Origin: Armatimonadota bacterium
GTDB lineage: Bacteria > Armatimonadota > Zipacnadia > Zipacnadales > UBA11051
DNA: 43,343 nucleotides
Direction of reading: 5' to 3'
Assembly: GCA_013178155.1 (NCBI GenBank)
Contig: JABLXH010000105.1
Coordinates: 1 to 43,343 of the forward strand
Shown: positions 8,617-17,451 of the stretch, piece by piece
Layout of the letters: the number at the start of each line of letters is the position of its first letter
Numbering within the stretch: the stretch's first letter is position 1
Program-made: the position numbers and the translations under genes
Notes under the pieces: model-generated
Seen by the model: only the letters and a program-made list of their open reading frames with translations
Databases searched by the model: none
What the model was told of the DNA's origin: nothing

Positions 8617-9951
8617 CTAGCGATTTCCCTGCCACACGATGTCGCCCTGCTCGCCGATGTAGCCGGGGGGGGTGGGGTGCACGCCGCCATCATCCTGCAG
8701 GTTCGGGCCGACGCTCCACAGGACGAAGCCCTTGTCCGTGCGGCGATAGCCCAGCGGCTTGCCGCTGAACACATCCTCACGCACCGTCACGCCGGGGACG
8801 GGCAGGCGCGGCGGGTAGGAGCCGTGAGCGGTGCGGTAGGCCTTCAGTTCCAACGCCGTCCGCAACAGGTCCAGTTCGGCCAGGGCCTGGTCGCGCTTGA
8901 AGCTGGCCTTTCTTAGCACCGGGATCAGCATGGCCGAGATCATGTTGCCAAAGCCAGGCTGAATCTCCACGCTGGCCGCCAATGTCGCGCGCGACGGTCG
9001 GCGGGCCTGCTGGACCATAGCGGTCATGCTGCGCAAGTAGTTGGCCTCCTCCAGCTTGAAATAGGGGCGAAAGACACCAGCACCCATGATCGCAAAGACC
9101 GCCGCCTCTGCCCCCTCGCCGCCAGTCGCCTGCGCCAGGTAGCCAGGTTCCTGCCGGACGCGCTCGGCGGTTTCGAGGCCCATGGCCCGCTCGCCCAACA
9201 GGGCTCGGTGAAAGCGCTCGGCGAGACGCAGCCGGTCCACGGCGCTCCGCAGTCGCGCCGTCTGTGCTGGCGTCAGGTCGACCGTGTTGAATATGCTTTC
9301 CGCCGCGCGGTTGGTGATGGCCAGAATGGCGATGGCAACCAGTTGCCCGATAAGCGTCGGCTCCAGCGAAGCATGGTCCGCCATGCGGTAGCCGGTGCAG
9401 AGCCAGTCCACCGCCTCGTCGGGCTCTCCATCCTTGGCACAGAGCATAGCCTGGGCGGCGGCGAGACGGGTGGCCTGACGCATCTGCGCCATGTGGGGGA
9501 AGAGGGCATCGGGCCCAACCTCCCAGCGCACCGGGAAGGCGCACTGGGGCCGCAGGGAGGCCTGCTGCAGCACGCGCAGGTCGGCCTGGCACTGCGGGTC
9601 GGCCAGGACGGGCCGCATCAGTTCGGCGGTGCTCATGTCGCCGGTCTTCCAGTCACTGGGGGTCTGGTAGCGGTTCAGGCCGGTGTTCTGGTTACCGGCG
9701 GCGCTAGTCGAATCGAAGCTGACCTGGAAGACCTGCAGGTAGAGCATGGCGGCGTTGGTCTGCGGGGAGTCGGCCCGAGGCGCGGCCTCGGCCATCGTCA
9801 GGGGCTCACCGGCCGCGCGGATTTTGGCGAGTTCGCGGTCCAGCTCCCGGCTGTACTTGGCGTCCAACCCCAACCAGACGACCCAGGGGATGCCAAACAG
9901 CACGAGCCCTACCACGATCACGATCCATAGCCAAGCCGGGACACTGCGCAT
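8617..9951 (-). CDS. Membrane-anchored protein of unknown function
   Basis: A 444-aa protein starting at ATG 9951, which has AGGAG eight bases upstream. One N-terminal membrane helix (AWLWIVIVVGLVLFGIPWVVWL) is followed by a mostly alpha-helical, probably extracytoplasmic region. The C-terminal segment has a pattern seen at the ends of pseudopilin-like proteins of Planctomycetota and relatives: AYRTAHGSYPPRLP, then GYRRTDKGFVLWSVGPN and DDGG. No enzymatic motif is visible. It is transcribed away from the sulfatase, towards the ROK gene. I do not recognise a named family. Confidence 0.75.
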   Translation of the reverse strand: MRSVPAWLWIVIVVGLVLFGIPWVVWLGLDAKYSRELDRELAKIRAAGEPLTMAEAAPRADSPQTNAAMLYLQVFQVSFDSTSAAGNQNTGLNRYQTPSDWKTGDMSTAELMRPVLADPQCQADLRVLQQASLRPQCAFPVRWEVGPDALFPHMAQMRQATRLAAAQAMLCAKDGEPDEAVDWLCTGYRMADHASLEPTLIGQLVAIAILAITNRAAESIFNTVDLTPAQTARLRSAVDRLRLAERFHRALLGERAMGLETAERVRQEPGYLAQATGGEGAEAAVFAIMGAGVFRPYFKLEEANYLRSMTAMVQQARRPSRATLAASVEIQPGFGNMISAMLIPVLRKASFKRDQALAELDLLRTALELKAYRTAHGSYPPRLPVPGVTVREDVFSGKPLGYRRTDKGFVLWSVGPNLQDDGGVHPTPPGYIGEQGDIVWQGNR

Positions 9952-10057
9952 GTTGTGCACTCCTGACAGGGAGCGGCGAGCCTTCCGTGTTGTATCGTGT
10001 AACACCTGTCGCGGGTGGGAGTTCCCTTGCCTCGGCCGGGGACCTGACGGGTGACGG

Positions 10058-10203
10058 CACCTCACCCCCGACCCCTCTCCAAGGAGCATGCGAGCAAGCT
10101 CAGCGTAGAGAGGGGGAAGGCGACAGCGATGCCGTTCGGCGTGCTACGCCTGCCCATTGAGCTTTCCCGCGAGCTCCTGGAGAGGGGGCCGGGGGATTGG
10201 GTC
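10058..10203. repeat. Intergenic repeat with inverted ends
   Basis: This fills most of the 316-bp gap before the sulfatase. The left end CCCCCGACCCCTCTCC (10065-10080) is a near-perfect inverted copy of the right end GGAGAGGGGGCCGGGGG (10179-10195); a shorter arm GAGAGGGG lies at 10108-10115. A 27-bp block at 10058-10084 recurs with two mismatches at 28753-28779. It looks like a small non-coding dispersed element (REP or MITE-like). No ORF or transposase is present. Confidence 0.6.
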
Positions 10204-10267
10204 AACGAGGCAGGGCGCTGGTCCCCTCCCGGCGAACCGCGACCCAACTCCGTCGCGGAGGTGCATC

Positions 10268-11611
10268 ATGGCTGACTCCCGACCCAACATCGTCTTCTTC
10301 TTCACCGACCAGCAGCGCTGGGACACCTGCGGGTGCTACGGCCAGCGGCTGCCGGTGACCCCTAACCTGGACCAGATGGCCGCCGAAGGTGTGCGCTTCG
10401 CCAATGCCTTCACCTGCCAGCCGGTCTGCGGGCCGGCGCGGGCGGCGCTACAGACCGGGCGCTACCCCGCGGTCTACGGCTGCCACACCAACAACCGCGC
10501 CCTGCCTCTGGATACGACAGCCATTGCCCATCGGCTATCCGCTGTGGGCTATGAGGTGGGTTACATCGGCAAGTGGCACCTGGCCTCCGGACCCGAGGAA
10601 ACTGTGAACTACCGCGAGGCGCCAGTGCCGCCGGAGCGCCGGGGCGGCTACAGGGACTACTGGCTGGCGGCCGATGTGCTGGAGTTCACCTCACATCCGT
10701 TTGAGGGGCACATGTTTGACGCCGCCGGCAACCGGGTCGAGTTTCGCGACCAGTACCGGGTGGACTGGCAGACCGACCGTGTGCTGGACTACCTCGATAC
10801 CCGTGAAGGCCGGCGGCCCTTCTTCCTGTTTGTCTCCTACATTGAGCCACATCACCAGAACGACATGAAACGCTATGTGGGGCCGCCGGGGTCGGACCGG
10901 CGGTGGGCCCGGTACGAGCCGCCGGGAGACCTGGCTCACGCGGCCGGGGACTGGCGCGAGAACTACCCGGACTATCTGGGAGCCATCAACGCGCTGGATA
11001 GCGGACTGGGGCGGGTGCGCGAGAAGCTGGCCCAGATGGGTATGGCCGACGACACGCTCGTCATCTTCACGAGCGACCACGGTAGTCATTTCCGCACCCG
11101 CAATGCCGAGTATAAGCGCAGTTGCCACGACGGCTGCCTGCGCATCCCGCTGGTGGTCTGCGGACCGGGGTTCCGCGGAGGAATCGTGCGGGAGGAACTG
11201 GCCAGCCTGATCGACGTGCCGCCGACGGTCCTCGAGGCGGGTGGCGCGGACGTGCCGGGCGACTTCCACGGCCGGCCCCTGCAGGAGGCCGTGGCGGGCG
11301 CCCCGGATTGGCCGGATGATGTCTTCGCCCAACTCAGCGAAAGCCAAGTGGGGCGCTGTGTGCGCACGCGACGGTGGAAGTACTCGGTGACGCGTCACCC
11401 CTTGGCCGATGGTGATCTGGCTCTCCCCTGGTCCGACACCTACGTGGAGGATTTCCTGTACGACCTGGAGGCGGACCCCCACGAACAGCACAACCTGGTC
11501 CTGGAGCCGGGGTATGGAGAAGTGCGGGCAGAGCTGCGGTCCCGGCTGCTCCACTGGATCGCGCGCACTGAGGGCCAGCACCCGGAGATCGTCCCGGCCG
11601 TCGGGAAGTAG
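10268..11611 (+). CDS. Type I sulfatase
   Basis: A 447-aa protein of the alkaline-phosphatase-superfamily sulfatases. Metal-site start RPNIVFFFTDQQRWD gives the first Asp ligand at residue 14. The sulfatase signature CGPARAALQTG places Cys54 in C-x-P-x-R; this Cys is converted to formylglycine by a maturase. GKWHL and TSDHG segments follow. The C-terminus has the usual DLEADPHEQHNL. No signal peptide is apparent, so it may act in the cytoplasm on imported sulfated sugars. The start at 10268 has GGAGGT at 10257-10262. Only 28 bp separate it from the sialidase/GH18 fusion gene, suggesting one operon. The natural substrate cannot be read. Confidence 0.92.
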   Translation: MADSRPNIVFFFTDQQRWDTCGCYGQRLPVTPNLDQMAAEGVRFANAFTCQPVCGPARAALQTGRYPAVYGCHTNNRALPLDTTAIAHRLSAVGYEVGYIGKWHLASGPEETVNYREAPVPPERRGGYRDYWLAADVLEFTSHPFEGHMFDAAGNRVEFRDQYRVDWQTDRVLDYLDTREGRRPFFLFVSYIEPHHQNDMKRYVGPPGSDRRWARYEPPGDLAHAAGDWRENYPDYLGAINALDSGLGRVREKLAQMGMADDTLVIFTSDHGSHFRTRNAEYKRSCHDGCLRIPLVVCGPGFRGGIVREELASLIDVPPTVLEAGGADVPGDFHGRPLQEAVAGAPDWPDDVFAQLSESQVGRCVRTRRWKYSVTRHPLADGDLALPWSDTYVEDFLYDLEADPHEQHNLVLEPGYGEVRAELRSRLLHWIARTEGQHPEIVPAVGK

Positions 11612-11639
11612 CAAGCCGCCAGGAAAGAGGTGCCTGCCG

Positions 11640-13874
11640 ATGGTGCTGTCCCTGCTGATCATCACCGGTGTCGCGATGGCCTCACTGGCCACTGCCCAGG
11701 AGCCTGAGTCCCTGCCCTGGAAGGTCAACCGCCCCCTCGTGCTGGTGAGGAAGGAAGTGTACCGCCCAAACGAGCGTCCTGGCGCGGCGATGATGGTCTC
11801 GGTGCAGTACGTGGGACCGAAGCTGCAGCGCCGCGAGGTGCATGCCCACGAGATAGCCAGTGACGTGGGCGGGGACATCCGCGCGCGCTGGTCCGCGGAT
11901 AACGGCCGCACCTGGTCGGTCTTTGTGCCCGTTCAGCCCTCCAACAACGTGGACTATGGTGGCGTCACCGTATGGGAAGGCGAGGGGTGCAGCGCGTACG
12001 ACCCCAAAGCCGACGTGCTCGTGCAGGCCTGGCTGCGGCAGATCGCGGTGGGTGGGCTCTACCACAACTTCACGTACTGGCGCGTCTCCCGCGACCGCGG
12101 CCGGACCTGGACGAAGCCTGTGCTGTTTCGCTACGAGGAGGGCGCGGAGTTCGATCCGGCAAATCCACTGAGCCCGGATTTTCTAAACCATAATGAAGGC
12201 TATCCCGGCAGCAGTTTCCTGATCCGCAGCAACGGCGACCTGGTCTTCTGCCTGGCCCATGCCAACGCTCCTGGCGACCCGCGCAACAATGAGCGTGTCT
12301 GGCGCCAGGGCTCGGTGCTATTCCTGGGGCGCTGGGATCCCGAAGCGCAGACTTACCATTGGCAGCCGGGCGCGCGGACGGAAATCTCGCCGGAGGTATC
12401 GGCACGGGGACTGATGGAGCCGGAGGTGGCCGAGCTGCGCGACGGGCGGCTGCTGGTGGTGTGGCGCACCTCGACCCACGGCTGGGACGGCTCGGTGGCC
12501 CGATCGCCGGGGCACAAGCACTTCAGCCTCTCGACCGACGGCGGCAAGACTCTGTCTCCGGTGGCCGAGTGGAAGTATGACAACGGCACCAGCTTCTACT
12601 CCCCGTCGTCCTTTCATCGGATGCTTCGCCACAGCAACGGAAAGCTGTATTGGTTCGGCAACATCAGCGCCACGCCACCGGTGGGCAACTCGCCGCGGTA
12701 CCCGCTGGTCATCGCCGAGATAGATGAGGAGAAGGCGGCTCTGAAGCGAGACACCGTGACGGCAATAGACGATCGGCAGCCGGGCCAGCCGGAGATAGAG
12801 CTGTCCAATTTCTCGCTGCTGGAGAACCGTGAGACCCACGAGATCGAGCTCTATCTGGCGGGCTACGGGCAGAACCCGGTGGGCGCTGACTGTCTGAAGT
12901 ACACACTGACGCTGACCGAGGGGCTGAAGCCCCAGGCCGGGCGTGGCCTGGCGCCGTGGTTCGTCTACCAGGGGGAAAGCAGCATCGAGGCCCTGCGGCC
13001 CAACGCGGACCTGCTGCGCTCAATCAGCGTCTGCGGTGCGCCGACGGCACGGTTCGTCCAGAAGTGCCACGACTTGGGCCTGAAGGTACACCTGCTGGTG
13101 GGCATTGAGGGGCATCACGGGGAGCAGTTCAGCACGGCCAGCAAACGGCAGGAGCTGATTCGGGGCTACGTCGAGCGCTGCCAGGACCTCGGCGCCGACG
13201 GCATAGATCTGGACTACGAGAGCATGGACCGCGCGTGTCGGGACAGCTACAGCGCGCTCCTGCGCGAGGCCGCCTCGGCTCTGCATGCCGCCGGCAAGGA
13301 GCTGGCGATGTGTGTGAGCTATGTGATGTGCACATGGCGCAGTAACGCCGCGCCGGCGGCCAACCCGGAAGCGGCCATAGACGGGGGATGGTACGAACCG
13401 CAGGTCATCGGTGAGACCTGCGACCTGGTGCGGGTGATGTGCTATGACATGATAAGCCCCTCCAGCACGGCCGTGGGGCCGGTGAGCACCGCCCCCTGGG
13501 CCCGGGATGCCATGCGCTTCTGGAGTCGCTTCGTGCCCAGGGAAAGGCTGGTGATGGGGCTGCCCGCCTACAGCCGGGACTTCGTCCTCAACGGTAAGCG
13601 AGAGATCAACTCGCTCTATGCGCCCGCGCCAGACCTGGCCGGGGCCACCAACGTGCAGCGCCTCTGGATGCCCTACGAGGCCATACATCAGTACCGCTAC
13701 ACCTCAGCCGATGGCACGGAGCACCTGTTCCTGGCCAGCGATGCCGCGAGCACTCGCGCTCACCTGCACACAGCGACAGAGCTAGGGATCACGAACATTG
13801 GCTTCTGGCACTATGATGCCGTCACACCGGAGACCTGGCAGGCGGTGCGGGGGTGGGTGTATGGGCTGCGGTAG
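11640..13874 (+). CDS. Sialidase-like (Asp-box) and GH18 fusion protein
   Basis: A 744-aa protein with a possible signal peptide (MVLSLLIITGVAMASLATA). Residues about 30-425 form a sialidase-like beta-propeller with Asp boxes SADNGRTW, SRDRGRTW and STDGGKTL. From about 440, a TIM barrel of the chitinase type follows (LAPWFVYQGESS, then SISVCGA). It carries the GH18 catalytic motif D520-G-I-D523-L-D525-Y-E527, with Glu527 as expected acid, then LVRVMCYD and IGFWHYD. Both halves lie in one continuous frame with no stop between. Such a pair could act on a glycan with both a non-reducing cap and internal HexNAc links, but that is inference. It lies 28 bp after the sulfatase and ends 3 bp from the convergent GH116 gene. 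Confidence 0.87.
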   Translation: MVLSLLIITGVAMASLATAQEPESLPWKVNRPLVLVRKEVYRPNERPGAAMMVSVQYVGPKLQRREVHAHEIASDVGGDIRARWSADNGRTWSVFVPVQPSNNVDYGGVTVWEGEGCSAYDPKADVLVQAWLRQIAVGGLYHNFTYWRVSRDRGRTWTKPVLFRYEEGAEFDPANPLSPDFLNHNEGYPGSSFLIRSNGDLVFCLAHANAPGDPRNNERVWRQGSVLFLGRWDPEAQTYHWQPGARTEISPEVSARGLMEPEVAELRDGRLLVVWRTSTHGWDGSVARSPGHKHFSLSTDGGKTLSPVAEWKYDNGTSFYSPSSFHRMLRHSNGKLYWFGNISATPPVGNSPRYPLVIAEIDEEKAALKRDTVTAIDDRQPGQPEIELSNFSLLENRETHEIELYLAGYGQNPVGADCLKYTLTLTEGLKPQAGRGLAPWFVYQGESSIEALRPNADLLRSISVCGAPTARFVQKCHDLGLKVHLLVGIEGHHGEQFSTASKRQELIRGYVERCQDLGADGIDLDYESMDRACRDSYSALLREAASALHAAGKELAMCVSYVMCTWRSNAAPAANPEAAIDGGWYEPQVIGETCDLVRVMCYDMISPSSTAVGPVSTAPWARDAMRFWSRFVPRERLVMGLPAYSRDFVLNGKREINSLYAPAPDLAGATNVQRLWMPYEAIHQYRYTSADGTEHLFLASDAASTRAHLHTATELGITNIGFWHYDAVTPETWQAVRGWVYGLR

Positions 13875-13877
13875 GGA

Positions 13878-16454
13878 CTAGGTGAGCGTGACCCGCAGCG
13901 GTTTGCCGGGCGTGATCGTCACCGGCTCGGCAAATGACAGGCTAACCCCGCCCTTGACCTTCTCTGCCTTCAATCTGACCGCGGTCTCGCCCAGCATGGC
14001 CGTCGGCTTGCGCTTGCCCTTCAGGGCCACGTCCAGTCTCGCCAGGGTCAGCGAACCGGAAGCAACCTCGACGGTCACCGTCGCCTGTCGTCCGGAGACC
14101 TTCTGCGCATACGTCCCCCAGCCGCTGCCCACACAGAAGAAGCTGCGAAAGTCCTCGGGCTGCACGCGGGGAGCCATGCCCAGCCTCTTGTCAGGTGCGG
14201 AGTACGAGAAGCCCGAGAGCGCCGTCAGGAGGGCGTAGCTGGCCAGCGAGCGGGCGTAGTGGTGGCCGCACTCAAACTCGTCCCACGGGTTGCGTCGCTC
14301 GCCGGTGTGCCGGTCCCGGACCCCCTTGACGATGGCCAAGCCCTCCTCCACCATGCCCTCGTAGATGAGGTGGCTGGCGACCTGGTACTCGATGCCGCAC
14401 CAGACTTCATCGGCAAACCAGAAGGGATACCCGGGCCGCCCTCCGAGAGGCCAGGAAGCGATCAGCAGTCCGGCCTCGTCATTGAGAGCGTAGACCCTTA
14501 GCGAGCAGAAATGGTCGGTGAGGTCCGGCTTCCAGTTGTACCTGAAGATGGACTGCAGCGTCTTGCGGACATGCTTGCCGTTGTAAAGCTTGCCCAGGCC
14601 CAGCATCTCGGCATACCACTGGCCGATGAGCTGATCGGAGAGGCAGCCCTTGCCGAACTGCCAGCGCGGCCAGTCGGGGAACTTGTCGTCCATCCCGTGA
14701 TCTATGGACAACTGGCGCAGGTTGTCGGGCCAGCATTCGTGGGCGGTTGGGTTCACGATCTGCTCGTAGTACCGCCCATTGAAGAGCTTTTCGTCCGAGA
14801 AGGCGGCGCCCTGAGCGGCCAGGCGCCGGTAGGTCTCGGCACGCTCCGTGTCACCGAGGTGATCGGCCAGCTTCGCGGCGGAAGTCAGCGCGGCCAGGTA
14901 GAGGCTGCCCATCATCGTGTTGGGGCCCAGGAACTCCATGTCGTAGGTGTTGTGCTGCATTCCCTCCATCACCCCATCCCGGTCGGCGTCCCAGTACTTC
15001 CAGGCGAACTCCAGCGCCTTGACGCAGGAGGGCCAGATGCCGCGCAACCATTCGTCGTCGCCGGATATGAGCCACTCTCGATAGACCTGGATGACGGTAC
15101 CCATCTGGCCGTCGGCGGCAGGGTGAAAGCCCGTGCCGCCCCTGGTTCCCAGGGGTAGCGGCATGCGGAAGCAGACGAAACCGTCGTCCTGCATGGAGTT
15201 GGCCCACTCGGCCTGGCGGACCGAGCGCTGCAAGGCAGGGAAAAGGTAGGGGAGAGCCTGGGCGTAGTTCCAGACGTGGGTGCAGGTGCCCTCACAGCAG
15301 CCCACGGTGTCACTGCAGCCCTCGAAGCCATAGAACGTGCCATCGGTCAGGCGCAGACAGGTGTTGGTGCGCAGGATGGAGAGTTGGCTGCTGATGGCGT
15401 CGAGAGCCACCGCCGGCAGGGTGGAGGCAAAAAGGGTGTCGTGGAAGAGCTTCGTGTCTCCCAGCAGGCGCTCGAGGTTCTTTCCCACATACCTGCCCAC
15501 CGCCCAGGCATCCTCCCACTGCGTGGCATACCAGTTCTCCCAGGTGACGGGCTGGCCGTCCTCCGTCCGGGACCAATGAGGGTAGTTGGGGAAATGCCAG
15601 GTCAGGATGAACGGGATGGTCGCCTTCTGCCCCGGCAGCAGTTCAACCTCGACGCCCAGGGTGCCGCTGTGTCCTGTGCCCTGGCGCACCGGAGGCCAGC
15701 TTTCTTTCTCGGTAACCGCCTCCCAGAACTTGAGGATACGGTCGTCGTGCCACGAAGGCCAGACCCACGCCGTCGCGGCCGGCGTGGCCAGGGCCAGCGA
15801 GCCGCGGCGCGGATCAGCGCCCTCATGCTGGGTATTGCCCAGCACCAGGCCGGTGAGGCCGCCGGCGCGGCGGGACTTGTTCGTCCGGCCCGCCGCCTCC
15901 CCGATGTCATTGTACAGGTTGCCCATGACCGACACGCGCAGTGGTGTGTCGCCGCAGTTGCGGACCGTGTACATCAGCACGGCCACCGGTATACTCGAGT
16001 CGAAGTCGTTGAGGGGTATGAAGGGGCTCCAGGCTACCAGGTTGGCCTCGATGGGGAAACCCTCGTCGCGTAAGGCCACGTGCGCGAAGGGAAACTCCCC
16101 GCGGAAGGACACCTCGCGGAAGTGCGGCAGACCCTCGCCCGTCTCATGGCCAGCCGTGTGCCCGCCCCGGTTATACGAGCCGCCTTTGGGACCCTGGAGC
16201 ACCTTGGCCCTCGCGGCCTGGCCCTTGCCTGCAATCCGGACAAGGAAGAAGGCGTTCGGTAGCGTGCGTCCCTTGGCCGGGCGGTTCTGGATCTCCCAGT
16301 CGCGGAGTTGGCCCCAGCCACCCAGGCTGACCGAGCCGGTGCCGATGCCCCCCAGGGGGAAGGCAATCTCGTCGAGCTGGCGTCCGGTGTAGGTTCGCTG
16401 CGGCCCCATGCCCAGCAGGTCCTCGCGGCTGTAGGGGATGCTCTTCTTCGCCAT
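13878..16454 (-). CDS. GH116 (DUF608-type) glycosidase
   Basis: An 858-aa protein starting at ATG 16454, which has GGAGG seven bases upstream. The N-terminal domain opens with AFPLGGIGTGSVSLGGWG, typical of the GBA2-type N-domain. The catalytic (alpha/alpha)6 region has CCEGTCTHVWNYAQALPYLF with Glu388 as probable nucleophile. Then NTYDMEFLG with Asp505 as probable acid/base aligns with the TYDxW segment of human GBA2, followed by LYLAAL and LFNGRYY. Family members cleave beta-glucosides and beta-xylosides; the bacterial substrate is often a glycoside rather than glucosylceramide. No signal peptide, so probably cytoplasmic. Residue roles are by alignment from memory. Confidence 0.88.
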   Translation of the reverse strand: MAKKSIPYSREDLLGMGPQRTYTGRQLDEIAFPLGGIGTGSVSLGGWGQLRDWEIQNRPAKGRTLPNAFFLVRIAGKGQAARAKVLQGPKGGSYNRGGHTAGHETGEGLPHFREVSFRGEFPFAHVALRDEGFPIEANLVAWSPFIPLNDFDSSIPVAVLMYTVRNCGDTPLRVSVMGNLYNDIGEAAGRTNKSRRAGGLTGLVLGNTQHEGADPRRGSLALATPAATAWVWPSWHDDRILKFWEAVTEKESWPPVRQGTGHSGTLGVEVELLPGQKATIPFILTWHFPNYPHWSRTEDGQPVTWENWYATQWEDAWAVGRYVGKNLERLLGDTKLFHDTLFASTLPAVALDAISSQLSILRTNTCLRLTDGTFYGFEGCSDTVGCCEGTCTHVWNYAQALPYLFPALQRSVRQAEWANSMQDDGFVCFRMPLPLGTRGGTGFHPAADGQMGTVIQVYREWLISGDDEWLRGIWPSCVKALEFAWKYWDADRDGVMEGMQHNTYDMEFLGPNTMMGSLYLAALTSAAKLADHLGDTERAETYRRLAAQGAAFSDEKLFNGRYYEQIVNPTAHECWPDNLRQLSIDHGMDDKFPDWPRWQFGKGCLSDQLIGQWYAEMLGLGKLYNGKHVRKTLQSIFRYNWKPDLTDHFCSLRVYALNDEAGLLIASWPLGGRPGYPFWFADEVWCGIEYQVASHLIYEGMVEEGLAIVKGVRDRHTGERRNPWDEFECGHHYARSLASYALLTALSGFSYSAPDKRLGMAPRVQPEDFRSFFCVGSGWGTYAQKVSGRQATVTVEVASGSLTLARLDVALKGKRKPTAMLGETAVRLKAEKVKGGVSLSFAEPVTITPGKPLRVTLT

Positions 16455-16583
16455 GGTGGTGCCTCCATCGGTCGCCTTACCGAGGCGCGGCGGTTGCGCA
16501 GAAGGTCCGCGCAGGCGCGGCAGTCCCCCGAGCGCCCGGCTGGCCGTCAGCAACTGTTAGCCTTGCGCGAGGTGTTCCGGACT

Positions 16584-16603
16584 GCGGCCTCACGCGAGGC
16601 CGC
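16584..16603 (-). terminator. Hairpin after the TIM-barrel isomerase
   Basis: GCGGCCTC-ACGC-GAGGCCGC, an 8-bp stem with a tetraloop, directly abuts the TAG stop of the sugar isomerase gene on the minus strand. No T-run follows. The rest of 16455-16583 shows nothing definite. Confidence 0.4.
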
Positions 16604-17409
16604 TACAGCCCCATCGTCATCCGCACATGCTCACGGGACTGACGCAGGATATCGGCGATGGGCCGGGTGCTTGGGTCTGACCCCGGAGGGATGGCCAGCT
16701 CAACCACAAAGTCGCCGGCGAACCCGATCTCGTCCAGCACCCGCGCCAGCTCGCCATAGTCCGCATCGCCCTCGCCCAGCGCCCAGGTCCGCGTTCCGCC
16801 CAGCCAGTAGTCGCGCGCATGCAGCATTACCAGCCGCTCGGCGTGGGCGCGGAGGAAGGGGATGGGGTCGGTGCCGCCGAACCGCAGCCAGTCGAGGTCG
16901 GGGCCCAGCGGGAGGACGTCGGCCGGAACGTGCTCAAGGATGAAGGCGATGTCCTCGGGCGGTTCGCCGTGGGTGTGGTAGTTGAGCGTGATGCCCTTGG
17001 CCCGCAGCATCTGTGACAGCTCCAGCCAGGCACGAACCATCTGGGCGTTCTCATCGTCAGTGCGCTCGGCCAGTTTCTTGCCGCCGCAGGTGAAGCCACA
17101 CTTGAGGCCCGGCCCGAAGCGCGCCAGCTTATCACTGTAGGCGTCCATCTCGGCCCGCAGATCGTCCCATCTGGCCGCATCCCAAAGCGAGCCGCCGTGC
17201 GAGCCACCAATCAAGCGCAGGCTGTTGCGCTCCAGGGCCCGGCTGACCGTCTCGTACCAGTCCGGGCGGTCGAGGGTCGGGGCGAAGATCTCGATGGCCG
17301 GGTAACCCGCCGCGGCTACGGTGTCGAAGATCTCATCCAGACGCTCGGCCTGGTTGTAGCCGTACTCGCTGAAGACATAGATGTGAGTGCCCAGTTGGTA
17401 AGCGGGCAT
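16603..17409 (-). CDS. Sugar phosphate isomerase/epimerase-like TIM barrel
   Basis: A 268-aa protein of the xylose-isomerase-like TIM barrel (AP endonuclease 2 superfamily). Probable divalent-metal ligands lie in IEIFAP, NYHTHGEP, GPDLDWL and MLHARD, with a final Glu in VVELAIP. Such enzymes epimerise or isomerise keto sugars or inositol derivatives; the exact substrate is unreadable. The start at 17409 has GAGGT six bases upstream. It is divergent from mutY with 42 bp between them, and upstream of the co-oriented GH116 gene, with which it may work on released sugars. Confidence 0.82.
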   Translation of the reverse strand: MPAYQLGTHIYVFSEYGYNQAERLDEIFDTVAAAGYPAIEIFAPTLDRPDWYETVSRALERNSLRLIGGSHGGSLWDAARWDDLRAEMDAYSDKLARFGPGLKCGFTCGGKKLAERTDDENAQMVRAWLELSQMLRAKGITLNYHTHGEPPEDIAFILEHVPADVLPLGPDLDWLRFGGTDPIPFLRAHAERLVMLHARDYWLGGTRTWALGEGDADYGELARVLDEIGFAGDFVVELAIPPGSDPSTRPIADILRQSREHVRMTMGL

Positions 17410-17451
17410 GGCGGCACCTCGCCGGCGGTCGAAGTGCGGCGACTCTTCGAC

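Noticed and set aside
10691-11911. Minus-strand open frame opposite the sulfatase.
   Set aside because: Shadow of the sulfatase, whose catalytic motifs are intact.
17197-17451. N-terminal extension of MutY by 85 codons.
   Set aside because: It overlaps the divergent isomerase gene and adds nothing known in the family; a start at 17452 or 17506 keeps the whole enzyme.
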